From JAHKLT01 sp046197865 (GTDB taxonomy: Archaea; Methanobacteriota; Methanobacteria; Methanobacteriales; Methanobacteriaceae), in contig NZ_CP166990.1 in the NCBI RefSeq assembly GCF_046197865.1, forward strand, positions 682,001 through 746,000: a stretch of DNA of 64,000 nucleotides, read 5' to 3'. This document shows, piece after piece, positions 8,443 through 17,092 of the stretch. Numbering within the stretch: position 1 is the first letter of the stretch; each line of letters opens with the position of its first letter. The notes beneath the pieces are model-generated. The model was not told where the DNA came from and made no database searches. It saw only the letters and a list, made by a program, of their open reading frames with translations. Position numbers and translations under genes: made by a program.

Positions 8443-9663
8443 ATGTCTTACAAAGAAGAATCAAGAGTAATCAATGAAAATATTTTCGATTTAGTTAATC
8501 AATTAGCTAAAAAAGAAAGAGAAACACAAGATAAAACATATAGAAATAATTTTTTCAATGAAAATAAAGATTATTTTGTCTTAACAGAAGATAATTCATA
8601 TTCAATTAAATCTAAAGAAATAAACAATAAAATAGAAACTTTACACACTAAAACTGGAGCTATTAGTGAATCTTTTGAAAAATTCATAAAACCTCTAAAA
8701 TTAGATTATAGCAATGACATAGCTATTTTAGATATTTGTGGTGGTTTAGGTTATAATTCATCAGCTGCAATAGCTAACTTTCAAGAAAACTCTAATAAAA
8801 ATCTAAAAATTGATTTAATTGAAATATCTAAATCAACTCTAGCTTGTGGACTTTTTACACCTTCACCAATAGAAGCTCACAACATTACTAAAAAAACAAT
8901 AGAAAATGAACTTATAAATCAAAATTATCTAACTTTAAACTTAGAACCGACTAAAATCCCTGAAAACATAGATTTTAATATTTTTACAGATGATGCAAGA
9001 AAAACAGTACAAAACTTAAAAGATACTACTTACGATGCAATTTTTCTTGATCCCTTCTCACAAAATATGTCACCAGAGTTGTTCAGTACAGACTTTTTTA
9101 AACATTTAAGAAGAATCATTAAAGATAATGGGATTGTTGCAACATATACTTCATCAGCACCAGTTCGAAATGCATTTATTGAAGCAAACTTTCATATAGG
9201 TCAAGGTCCAATTTTTGGTCGCAAACAAGGTGGAACTATAGCTAGTCCAAATCCAGAAATGTTAAATCTTTCATTACCTAAAAATGATGAAATTAGAATA
9301 GCTTTATCTGATGTATCAACTACTTTTAAAGATCCAAATTTAAACTTCTCATCGAATGAAATTTTAATTAATAGGGCAAATGAAAGAGAGAAGGTAAGAC
9401 ACAACACTAAAATCTCATCAGCTGTTAAATCACCAATTTTTTTAACTAAAGATTTAAAAGAAGATGAAAAACTTAAAAGAAGAGTTGAAAGAAATTTAAT
9501 TAAAATGAACATACCTTCAACAACGTCTAAAGAAGCTTTTTATATTTTAGAACCAGAAAATACTTATCAAAATACACAAAATAGGACCAACAACTCTCGT
9601 TTAAGAATTTTAGAAATGGAAAAAAGACTTAATAAAGTTAAAAATAAGGAGATTATATTATGA
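8443..9663 (+). CDS. MnmC-like class I SAM-dependent methyltransferase
   Basis: 406 residues. HTKTGAISESFEKFIKPL precedes the SAM-binding motif ILDICGGLGYNSS (about residue 97). YDAIFLDPFSQNMSPELFS and RRIIKDNGIVATYTSS, then GPIFGRKQGGTIASP, match the DUF752/MnmC methyltransferase family, whose bacterial member modifies the wobble uridine of tRNA. The archaeal substrate is not established, and the FAD-dependent half of bacterial MnmC is absent. The start codon overlaps nothing upstream. The next gene starts inside its stop codon (ATGA), so the two form an operon. Confidence 0.8.
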   Translation: MSYKEESRVINENIFDLVNQLAKKERETQDKTYRNNFFNENKDYFVLTEDNSYSIKSKEINNKIETLHTKTGAISESFEKFIKPLKLDYSNDIAILDICGGLGYNSSAAIANFQENSNKNLKIDLIEISKSTLACGLFTPSPIEAHNITKKTIENELINQNYLTLNLEPTKIPENIDFNIFTDDARKTVQNLKDTTYDAIFLDPFSQNMSPELFSTDFFKHLRRIIKDNGIVATYTSSAPVRNAFIEANFHIGQGPIFGRKQGGTIASPNPEMLNLSLPKNDEIRIALSDVSTTFKDPNLNFSSNEILINRANEREKVRHNTKISSAVKSPIFLTKDLKEDEKLKRRVERNLIKMNIPSTTSKEAFYILEPENTYQNTQNRTNNSRLRILEMEKRLNKVKNKEIIL

Positions 9664-10127
9664 TATCACCAAAAGAAAATTATGAAATTTTTATGGATAA
9701 TTTAATGTATTTATATGATTTTAGAAAAACACATGATGAAATTATAATTAAAATTCAAGATATTGACAACTACATTTCTAAGTTTCATAAAACTTTTAAT
9801 AATACATGGGAAGAAATTAAAGAGGATTTTAATATAGTTTTACATAATGAATCTCCTAAAGATCCAATCACTGGAGATACAATAAACATAAATAAAGAAA
9901 TTAAAAATAACATCATAAAATTAGCTGAAAATATAACTCTAAATTTAAAAAATACTTATGAATTTGCAAAAAAAGATATCTCCTCAGACAATGATATTTT
10001 ACTAGATGATCATCTAAGAGACATAATAAGTATTAATAATCTCATAGTAGATATTAGAGAGGATTTAAATTCGTTTAATAAATATGATTTTGATTTTAAA
10101 CTTAATCAATTAAAAAGTTTAAATTAA
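9660..10127 (+). CDS. Hypothetical helical protein coupled to the MnmC-like gene
   Basis: 155 residues, mostly helical and acidic, with no cysteine cluster and no membrane segment. Its ATG overlaps the stop of the methyltransferase by four bases, so translation should be coupled. The co-translation suggests a partner or regulator of the methyltransferase, which is inference only. I do not recognise a family. Confidence 0.65.
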   Translation: MISPKENYEIFMDNLMYLYDFRKTHDEIIIKIQDIDNYISKFHKTFNNTWEEIKEDFNIVLHNESPKDPITGDTININKEIKNNIIKLAENITLNLKNTYEFAKKDISSDNDILLDDHLRDIISINNLIVDIREDLNSFNKYDFDFKLNQLKSLN

Positions 10128-10217
10128 ATGACTTAAAAAAATTAAATTCATTTAATAATTTATTTCAATTCTATATTTTGTTTTTAATTTAAAATTTTAA
10201 TTAATTTTTAAGAAAAG

Positions 10218-10229
10218 ATTATATATATT
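10218..10229 (+). promoter_or_regulatory. TATA box of tgtA
   Basis: ATTATATATATT lies about 50 bases before the tgtA start, placing initiation near 10250 with a short leader. It follows a ~90-base AT-rich gap after the previous gene. Confidence 0.45.
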
Positions 10230-10270
10230 CAATCTATATTATATTTTAAGTAAAATTTAGGAAAATAAAA

Positions 10271-12247
10271 ATGTTTGAAATAAAAGCTAAAGATAATAGG
10301 GGAAGAGTCGGAACTTTAAAAACAAATCATGGAACTATTAAAACACCTGCCTTAATGCCTGTTATCCATCCTAGAAAGCAAGTAATTGATGTTGGAAAAT
10401 ATGGTGCAGATATTGTTATAACTAATGCATATCTTATTTATAAAGATGAAAATTTAAAACAAGAGGCTATTGATAATGGTTTACATGATTTAATAAACTT
10501 TCAAGGACCTGTAATGACTGATTCTGGTTCTTTCCAGCTATCTGTTTATGGTGATGTTGAAATATCTAATAAAGAAGTTATTGAATTTCAAGAACTTATT
10601 GGAACTGATATTGGAACAAGTTTAGATATTCCAACTGCTCCTTATGTAGACAGAGAACTTGCAGAAAAAGATTTAGAAATTACTCTAAAACGAGCTAAAG
10701 AAGCAATTGATTTTAAAAATGAAAATAATTATAAAATGAAGTTAAATTCAGTTGTTCAAGGATCAACATTTAAAGATTTAAGATCATACTGTGCAGAAGA
10801 ACTTACAAAACTTGAAGCTGATTTATATCCTATTGGTGCTGTTGTTCCTTTAATGGAATCTTATAATTATTCTGATTTAGTTGATGTTGTAATGAATTCA
10901 GTTAAAGCATTACCTGATTCAAAACCAAGACATTTAATGGGTGCAGGTCATCCTATGGTTTTTGCACTTGCAGTAGCTATGGGTTGTGATCTTTTTGATT
11001 CAGCTGCTTATATTTTATATGCAGAAGATGATAGATTTTTATCAACTAGAGGAACATATAAACTAGAAAATCTTATGGAAATGCCCTGCTCATGTGAGGT
11101 GTGTACAAATTACACACCAGATGATTTAAGAGCTATGGATAAAAAAGAAAGGAGAGATTTAATAGCTAAACATAACTTATTAACATCTTTTGCAGAAATT
11201 AAAAGAATTAGACAAGCTATTTATGAAGGCAGTTTAATGGAACTTGTTGAAGAGCGTTGTAGAGTTCACCCTAATCTTTTAGATGCTTGTAGAACTTTGG
11301 GCGTTTATTCAAATGACTTGGAAAAGTATGATCCTAGAGTTAAAAAATCTGCATTCTTTTATACTGGTCCAGAATCATTAAACAGACCTGAGATAAAAAG
11401 ACATTTAGATAAACTTAGGTTATATGATAAAAAAAGGGATTTGGTAATTTTACCTCCAACTAGAAAACCTTATTCTAAATATATTGGTGGAAGATTAGGT
11501 GATTTTTATATTTATGGTAGTCAAATGGAAATAGACTTAGATAACACAGATTTTATGGTTTTAGATGTTCCATTTGGTTTAATTCCAGTTGAATTAGATG
11601 ATGTTTACCCATTAGGTCAAAATGAATCTCCACGAATATATGATATGAATGCAATAGAGTTTGTTGGAGATGTTATATCAGAATTTACAGAATTTTACTC
11701 TCAAACTTTAATTCACTCTAAAATTATTGATAAATTTGAAATAGGTTTATATAATATTCATCCAGATTCTCATGATATTAAATTTAAAAAAGATGATATT
11801 AAGAAAATTAAAGCTATAGCTAATTATCAATTTGGTGAGGAAATGGGTGAAGCTTTATTTAGTGGAGATATAAAAATCGAAAAAAGTAAAAAAACTGGTA
11901 AAATAAGACATATTTATTCAGGTAATGAACTTATAGCTAATATGAGAGCATCAGATAGCTATTTTGTCTTATCAACTGAAGGTGCTAAAAGATTACATAA
12001 TGCATCAAAATTCCCAAATAATAGAGTAATTGTTAATGAAGATTCTGAACCTTTTACAAGAGAAGGTAAAAGTGTTTTTGCAAAGTTTGTTGTAGATGTA
12101 GATAAAAATATTAGATCAAATGATGAAGTATTGCTAGTTAATGAAGATGATGAACTTTTAGCTTATGGAAAATCATTACTTTCATATAATGAGATTATGG
12201 ACTTTAATACTGGTCAAGCTATTAAAAATAGAAAAGGAATAAAATAA
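10271..12247 (+). CDS. tgtA: tRNA-guanine(15) transglycosylase (archaeosine synthesis)
   Basis: 658 residues, the full length for archaeal TgtA. It exchanges guanine 15 in the D-loop of tRNA for preQ0, the first step of archaeosine formation. The catalytic domain shows MTDSGSFQLSVYGDVE with the conserved Asp, SVVQGSTF, and the zinc site CSCEVCTNYTP. The C-terminal ~75 residues (DEPFTREGKSVFAKF-type PUA region, VDVDKNIRSNDEVLLVNED) are the RNA-binding PUA domain. It stands alone on its transcript. I am confident in the assignment. Confidence 0.95.
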   Translation: MFEIKAKDNRGRVGTLKTNHGTIKTPALMPVIHPRKQVIDVGKYGADIVITNAYLIYKDENLKQEAIDNGLHDLINFQGPVMTDSGSFQLSVYGDVEISNKEVIEFQELIGTDIGTSLDIPTAPYVDRELAEKDLEITLKRAKEAIDFKNENNYKMKLNSVVQGSTFKDLRSYCAEELTKLEADLYPIGAVVPLMESYNYSDLVDVVMNSVKALPDSKPRHLMGAGHPMVFALAVAMGCDLFDSAAYILYAEDDRFLSTRGTYKLENLMEMPCSCEVCTNYTPDDLRAMDKKERRDLIAKHNLLTSFAEIKRIRQAIYEGSLMELVEERCRVHPNLLDACRTLGVYSNDLEKYDPRVKKSAFFYTGPESLNRPEIKRHLDKLRLYDKKRDLVILPPTRKPYSKYIGGRLGDFYIYGSQMEIDLDNTDFMVLDVPFGLIPVELDDVYPLGQNESPRIYDMNAIEFVGDVISEFTEFYSQTLIHSKIIDKFEIGLYNIHPDSHDIKFKKDDIKKIKAIANYQFGEEMGEALFSGDIKIEKSKKTGKIRHIYSGNELIANMRASDSYFVLSTEGAKRLHNASKFPNNRVIVNEDSEPFTREGKSVFAKFVVDVDKNIRSNDEVLLVNEDDELLAYGKSLLSYNEIMDFNTGQAIKNRKGIK

Positions 12248-12255
12248 ATTTAATT

Positions 12256-12471
12256 TTAATTTTCTTTTTCTTTTTTATCTAAAAGCTTTGATGTATAGAA
12301 TATTAAAGCTGCAAATATTAAAAAGAAGGCAACTGTACTTATAATTAATGATGAATTTACCACTCCAGTATTAATATACATCATAACTATTAAATAAATA
12401 AAAAACACTATAGCTATTATAAATACAGCACTTGCAAACCACATTAATTTTTTCTTATTTTTTACATCCAT
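12256..12471 (-). CDS. Small membrane protein with two transmembrane segments
   Basis: 71 residues. A lysine-rich start (MDVKNKKKLM) is followed by hydrophobic segments at about 10-31 and 40-61 and a charged tail (KLLDKKEKEN). It is convergent with tgtA with only 8 bases between stops. Family unknown. Confidence 0.6.
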   Translation of the reverse strand: MDVKNKKKLMWFASAVFIIAIVFFIYLIVMMYINTGVVNSSLIISTVAFFLIFAALIFYTSKLLDKKEKEN

Positions 12472-12562
12472 TTTTTAAACCCCTTGCATTAATTGTATTA
12501 ACTATAATAAACATATTATAAATTACTTATGATTTATTTTTAAATAAATAGGGTTTTAAAAT

Positions 12563-13015
12563 ATGAATAAAAAAGCTTTAATTTTAATAATTTTAATCGT
12601 TGCCTCAACTTTACCATTAGCTTCAGCAATAAACATCAACACTATTTCTGAAGGTTCATTATATGATTATTTTATTATTGATAGGCTAAATTCTCAAAAT
12701 GATACATATCAAGAAACTAGTAATACTTTTGGGACTTTCACTTTAACTAAATTCAATGATTCAAATAAAGCTAATGAATTATTAAATAATTTAACTAATC
12801 TTAAAGGTATTTCAAGTAAAAATAGTACTGGAACTTTTAAAGTCGATAAACTTAATTTAAATTCAGATAATATAAACTATAATTACATACAATATGAAGA
12901 TGGTGATTCTATTGTTGAGATAGGTCATTTTAAATATAAAAATCATTATTATGTTTATGAAAGTTCTGGTGAGGAGTTTATAACTCCAGACTTCTTTATT
13001 TATAAATTAAAATAG
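12563..13015 (+). CDS. Secreted or membrane-anchored hypothetical protein
   Basis: 150 residues with a clear signal peptide (MNKKALILIILIVASTLPLASA). The mature part is Asn/Asp/Ser-rich with several N-x-S/T sites, which fits a glycosylated extracellular archaeal protein. Its pattern of strands around FTLTKFNDSNKANELLNNL, then DSIVEIGHFKYKNHYYVYES, recalls the paralogous pair at 2281 and 7694, but the similarity is too weak to claim homology. Confidence 0.65.
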   Translation: MNKKALILIILIVASTLPLASAININTISEGSLYDYFIIDRLNSQNDTYQETSNTFGTFTLTKFNDSNKANELLNNLTNLKGISSKNSTGTFKVDKLNLNSDNINYNYIQYEDGDSIVEIGHFKYKNHYYVYESSGEEFITPDFFIYKLK

Positions 13016-13154
13016 TTTTAATCATTTAATTATTAAATAGCTATTATTTTTTAATAAAAAACTATAAATAAAATGCAAAACATATATTATAAGTGAAAAT
13101 AGTTTATGGTTATATAATATCACGAGTCAAAAAAATCAAAAAGGGATGATTATT

Positions 13155-13442
13155 ATGATAAATGATATGAAAAACGAAAAAATCATACTAGAATCTTGTA
13201 AACTTAATGGTTCAGGTGAATGTATGAAATACTATAATACAGAATTTACATATGATGATTTAAAACATCTTAAAAAAGGAGATGTAAAAACAACTTCACC
13301 TCCAATGGATGGAGGATATATGAAAGAAACCATGACTGTCATGGCTCCTTTTAATCAAAGTGTTCTACTTGAAATTGATGTAGAACGTAAAGATAAAGAC
13401 GTAAATACTGATGTTAATGTAAGAGAAGTAAAATTTGACTAA
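13155..13442 (+). CDS. Small hypothetical protein
   Basis: 95 residues if started at the ATG at 13155, which follows an AGGGATGAT ribosome site; an ATG at 13146 would add three residues. The sequence is charged, with ESCKLNGSGECMKYYN (two cysteines) and a PPMDGGYMKETM segment, and no signal or membrane segment. It has its own AT-rich promoter region (TATATAATATC around 13114). Not recognised. Confidence 0.6.
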   Translation: MINDMKNEKIILESCKLNGSGECMKYYNTEFTYDDLKHLKKGDVKTTSPPMDGGYMKETMTVMAPFNQSVLLEIDVERKDKDVNTDVNVREVKFD

Positions 13443-13496
13443 ATTTTATATAACTATTAAACTATTTTCATAACTTTTTTTAAAATAGATGATTTT

Positions 13497-14123
13497 ATGG
13501 AAGATAAAGAATTAATTAAAAATGCAAGAAAACCTGTTGGAGATTTAGGTCATACTATTCTTGATAGAATGAATAAATCTCATGAAGAAATGGCTGTTTG
13601 GGCATCAAGCTATTTAAAAATTAATGATAATGATTATATTTTAGATATTGGTTGTGGTGGAGGAGTTAATCTTCAAAGATTTGTAAAAAAAGCAAACAAA
13701 GGTAAGGTATGTGGAATTGATTATTCTGATATAAGTGTAGAAAAATCTAGGAAACTAAATGAAGATGCGATAGTTAAAGGTTTAGTTGATGTTCAAGAAG
13801 CTTCTGTATCTAATTTGCCATATCAAGATAATACATTTGATATTGTAACTGCTTTTGAAACTGTTTATTTTTGGCCAGACTTTTTAAATGATTTAAAAGA
13901 AGTTAATAGAGTTTTAAAACCTGGTGGAACTTTATTAATTTGTAATGAAGCATATATTGAAGATGAAGATTCTATAGAAAAATATCAAGAATTAGTAGAT
14001 CTTTTAGATATGAAAATCTTTTCAAAAGAAGAATTATATGATAACTTAAAAAAAGCTAATTTTGATGATTTTAAATGTTATATTAAGGGAGATTGGATTT
14101 GTACAAGCTCCCTTAAAAGTTAA
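13497..14123 (+). CDS. Class I SAM-dependent methyltransferase (Methyltransf_11 type)
   Basis: 208 residues. Motif I is ILDIGCGGGVNLQRF (about residue 51). The acidic SAM contact follows in VCGIDYSD, motif II/III is FDIVTAFETVYFW, and the post-motif is VNRVLKPGGTLLICNE. This is the UbiE/Methyltransf_11 fold acting on small molecules. The substrate cannot be read from the sequence. The N-terminus GDLGHTILDRMNKSHEEM is typical of a group found in methanogens and clostridia. Confidence 0.8.
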   Translation: MEDKELIKNARKPVGDLGHTILDRMNKSHEEMAVWASSYLKINDNDYILDIGCGGGVNLQRFVKKANKGKVCGIDYSDISVEKSRKLNEDAIVKGLVDVQEASVSNLPYQDNTFDIVTAFETVYFWPDFLNDLKEVNRVLKPGGTLLICNEAYIEDEDSIEKYQELVDLLDMKIFSKEELYDNLKKANFDDFKCYIKGDWICTSSLKS

Positions 14124-14125
14124 TT

Positions 14126-15511
14126 TTATACTATTAAAAACTGTTGGCCAAATGTGAATATTACAAGAACTGTTAGTAATATTCCTATAATTACAATTGG
14201 TAGGCCAGCTTTAAATATTTCTTTTATATTTACATATCCTGTTCCATAAGCCATAGCTACTGTTGGATCGGCCATAGGTAGTAAGAAAGATAATGAGCAT
14301 GCTATTGAAATTGGTACAGCATAAACACCAACTGCAAGGCCTTGTGATTGTGCAAGTGTTACAGATAATGGTATTAATATAGCTGCAAGTGCAACATTAG
14401 ACATTACTTGTGTAATAGCTACTGCTATAATCATAAGAACAATCACTACTATGAATGTTTCAGGACTTGCTCCAAGTAAAAAGATAACATTATTTATTAA
14501 CCATTCTGCAGCTCCAGTATTTAAAATAGCTCCACCTAATGATAGTGCACCACCAAAGAATATTATAAGTCCCCAATCTATATTGTTTTCTGCTTCTCTC
14601 CAATCTAAAATTCTAAGTAAGAAGAATAATGCTGCTCCAATTAATGCTACTGAATAACTGTCAAGTCCTGTAATTCCTGTTGTCATCCAAAGTAAAATTG
14701 AAAATAATAAAATTCCTAAAGCAAGTTTTTCTTGTCTTGTTACATCTCCGAGTTCTTTTAATTTAGATTTTATAACAGTTTCTCCATCTTTAATCCCATC
14801 GATTTCAGGAGGAAACATATAACTTAAGAATTTCCATATTATTATAAGTAATACAACAGATATTGGTACTCCAAAGAATAACCAATTAACAAAAGGAATA
14901 TGGGTATATGCTGCTGCCATTAAGTTTGGTGCAGTTCCAATTTCTGTAGCTATTCCACCAGCAAGAGATGCAAAACAAGCTCCTAAAATCAAAGCTTTTG
15001 CAATATTACTTTTACCTTCTTCAGCATGATCTACACCCATAAGACCAATAATTTCTGCAATGATTGGCATTATAAGAGCAAATGCTATGATATTCTCAAT
15101 CCATGCTGATAATATTCCTGTTGCAAATACACAAACAAAAATAGCTTTAGTTGATGTGGTTCCAAATTTATCTAGTAGTGTATAAGTTAATCTACGAACA
15201 AGCCCACTTTCTCTTATTCCTTCAGCTATTATAAATCCACCAATCATTAAAAATATAATTGGATTTGCAAAATGAACAACAGCATCTGTAAAACTACAAA
15301 TTCCAAGTATTGGTTGTATAAATAATATTATAATTGATGTTACAGCAAGATGAAAGCTTTCACTAGCCCACATTACAATTGCAAAAATAAGTAGAGCTAT
15401 TGTCATATGTGCAGGAAATGATAATCCTGGTATTGGAATAAGCCCTATTATTAATGCTAATAATATAGCTAGGGGAAAGCCAATTTTTTTAAAGTCTAAT
15501 CCTATTCTCAT
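14126..15511 (-). CDS. DASS/SLC13-family anion (dicarboxylate) transporter
   Basis: About 461 residues with 11-13 hydrophobic segments. The duplicated SLC13 signature is visible: IENIIAFALIMPIIAEI in the first half and VMSNVALAAILIPLSVTLA in the second, where the SNT-like motifs bind sodium and substrate. ATEIGTAPNLMAAAY is also typical. The family imports di- and tricarboxylates or sulfate with Na+. I chose the ATG at 15511; the frame also has a TTG four codons earlier. It is convergent with the methyltransferase gene. Confidence 0.85.
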   Translation of the reverse strand: MRIGLDFKKIGFPLAILLALIIGLIPIPGLSFPAHMTIALLIFAIVMWASESFHLAVTSIIILFIQPILGICSFTDAVVHFANPIIFLMIGGFIIAEGIRESGLVRRLTYTLLDKFGTTSTKAIFVCVFATGILSAWIENIIAFALIMPIIAEIIGLMGVDHAEEGKSNIAKALILGACFASLAGGIATEIGTAPNLMAAAYTHIPFVNWLFFGVPISVVLLIIIWKFLSYMFPPEIDGIKDGETVIKSKLKELGDVTRQEKLALGILLFSILLWMTTGITGLDSYSVALIGAALFFLLRILDWREAENNIDWGLIIFFGGALSLGGAILNTGAAEWLINNVIFLLGASPETFIVVIVLMIIAVAITQVMSNVALAAILIPLSVTLAQSQGLAVGVYAVPISIACSLSFLLPMADPTVAMAYGTGYVNIKEIFKAGLPIVIIGILLTVLVIFTFGQQFLIV

Positions 15512-15713
15512 AAATATCCACAATTAATTTATTTTAATACTAGGATATTTATATTATTTATTCCTTTTAAAATAATTGTTTTTTAATTATAATAATTATT
15601 AAAACTTAGTTTATTGATTTATAAATTTTAAATATTCTTAAATAGGTAATGATACTTTTATATATGATGAAAATAAATAGTTAATTGTTGTATCTATTTT
15701 AGATTTTTACTAT

Positions 15714-15787
15714 GCGGTGTTAGTCCAGCCTGGTTAAGACTCTAGCCTGCCACGTTAGAGACCCGGGTTCAAATCCCGGACGCCGCA
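15714..15787 (+). tRNA. tRNA-Gly (anticodon GCC)
   Basis: The acceptor stem GCGGTGT pairs with ACGCCGC (one G-U), with discriminator A at 15787. The anticodon stem CTAGC/GTTAG encloses the loop CTGCCAC, giving anticodon GCC. The T-arm is CCGGG-TTCAAAT-CCCGG. There is no intron and CCA is not encoded. It lies 4 bases before a second tRNA-Gly, so the two are co-transcribed. A TATA-like TTTATATATG at 15658-15667 may drive both. Confidence 0.95.
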
Positions 15788-15791
15788 TTTT

Positions 15792-15865
15792 GCAGTTGTG
15801 GTATAGTCTGGTTATTACTTGGGCCTTCCAAGCCTACAACCCGGGTTCGAATCCCGGCAACTGCA
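15792..15865 (+). tRNA. tRNA-Gly (anticodon TCC)
   Basis: The acceptor stem GCAGTTG pairs perfectly with CAACTGC, discriminator A. The anticodon stem TGGGC/GCCTA has the loop CTTCCAA, giving TCC. The T-arm is CCGGG-TTCGAAT-CCCGG. No intron, no encoded CCA. With the neighbour it covers the pyrimidine-ending and GGA glycine codons. Confidence 0.95.
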
Positions 15866-16042
15866 TATTTATATATTTATTTTTCATTGTATTATTTTAC
15901 TTAGCTATTTTTCAATTATTTTTGATTTACTTATTTAATTTATTTTTTCAAGCTATTCTGTTATATCTTAGTTAGTTTTATATATTAGATATTTAAAAAT
16001 AATAGTAAAACTAAATTATTAATAAAATATAATGGTGATTAA

Positions 16043-17080
16043 ATGGCAGGAATTGTAGGATATGGGGCATCTGTGCCTTCATATAGAATAAAAGTAGAAG
16101 AAATTGCTAAAGTATGGGGCGACAACGCAACTGCTTTAAAAAGAGGACTTGTTGTGAATGAAAAGTCTTTACCTTCTGCTGATGAAGATACTGCAACTAT
16201 TGCAGTTACTGCAGCTAGATATGCTCTAGCTAGATCTAAAATCGACCCTAAAAAAATAGGGGCTGTATATGTTGGTTCTGAATCCCATCCTTATGCAGTT
16301 AAACCTACGGCTACTATTGTATCTGAAGCTGTTGGTGCAGCACCTGAACTTACTGCAGCTGATTTAGAATTTGCATGTAAGGCAGGAACTGCTGGTATGC
16401 AAATGGTTATGGGTTTAGTCGACTCTGACATGGTAGAATATGGTTTAGCTATTGGTGCCGATACTTCTCAAGGTGCTCCTGGAGATGCTTTAGAATATAC
16501 TGCATCTGCTGGTGGTGCAGCTTATATTATTGGTAAAAATGATACTTTAGCTGACATTAACGAAACATATAGTTATACAAGTGACACTCCTGATTTTTAT
16601 AGAAGGGAAGGTCAAGATTATCCTTCACATGGAGGACGTTTTACAGGTGAACCTGCATTCTTTAAACATGTAACTAATGCTGCAAAAGGTTTATTTGAAA
16701 AAACTGGTACTGAAGCTAGTGATTATGATCATGCATGTTTCCATCAACCTAATGGTAAGTTCTACCTTAAAGTTGGTAAAATGCTTGGATTTAATAAAGA
16801 ACAATTAGAACACGGTCTTTTAACTCCAAATATTGGAAACACTTATTCTGGTGCAGTTCCTTTAGGATTATCTTCTATTTTAGATAATGCTGAACCTGGT
16901 GAAAAAATATTTATTGTATCTTATGGATCTGGAGCTGGAAGTGATGGTTTCACATTAACAGTTAACGATGAAATATTAGAAAGAAAAGAATTAGCTCCTT
17001 TTACTGCAGATATAATTGATGATAAACAATATGTTGATTATGCTGTTTATGCTAAATATAAAGGAAAACTTAAGATGTAG
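16043..17080 (+). CDS. Hydroxymethylglutaryl-CoA synthase (archaeal)
   Basis: 345 residues, the usual archaeal length. It condenses acetoacetyl-CoA with acetyl-CoA to HMG-CoA, the entry to the mevalonate route for archaeal isoprenoid lipids. The N-terminus MAGIVGYGASVPSYRI is characteristic. The acylated Cys is in LEFACKAGTAG (about residue 113), the catalytic His in HACFHQPNGKF, and NTYSGAVPLGL is the C-terminal active-site block. It begins after GGTGAT and is followed 12 bases later by the thiolase gene, which supplies its substrate. Confidence 0.95.
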   Translation: MAGIVGYGASVPSYRIKVEEIAKVWGDNATALKRGLVVNEKSLPSADEDTATIAVTAARYALARSKIDPKKIGAVYVGSESHPYAVKPTATIVSEAVGAAPELTAADLEFACKAGTAGMQMVMGLVDSDMVEYGLAIGADTSQGAPGDALEYTASAGGAAYIIGKNDTLADINETYSYTSDTPDFYRREGQDYPSHGGRFTGEPAFFKHVTNAAKGLFEKTGTEASDYDHACFHQPNGKFYLKVGKMLGFNKEQLEHGLLTPNIGNTYSGAVPLGLSSILDNAEPGEKIFIVSYGSGAGSDGFTLTVNDEILERKELAPFTADIIDDKQYVDYAVYAKYKGKLKM

Positions 17081-17092
17081 AGGATTGATAAA

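Noticed and set aside
15790..15975. 61-codon frame over the second tRNA-Gly
   Set aside because: Its first part is the tRNA gene itself; no ribosome site, and the tail is low-complexity AT-rich sequence.
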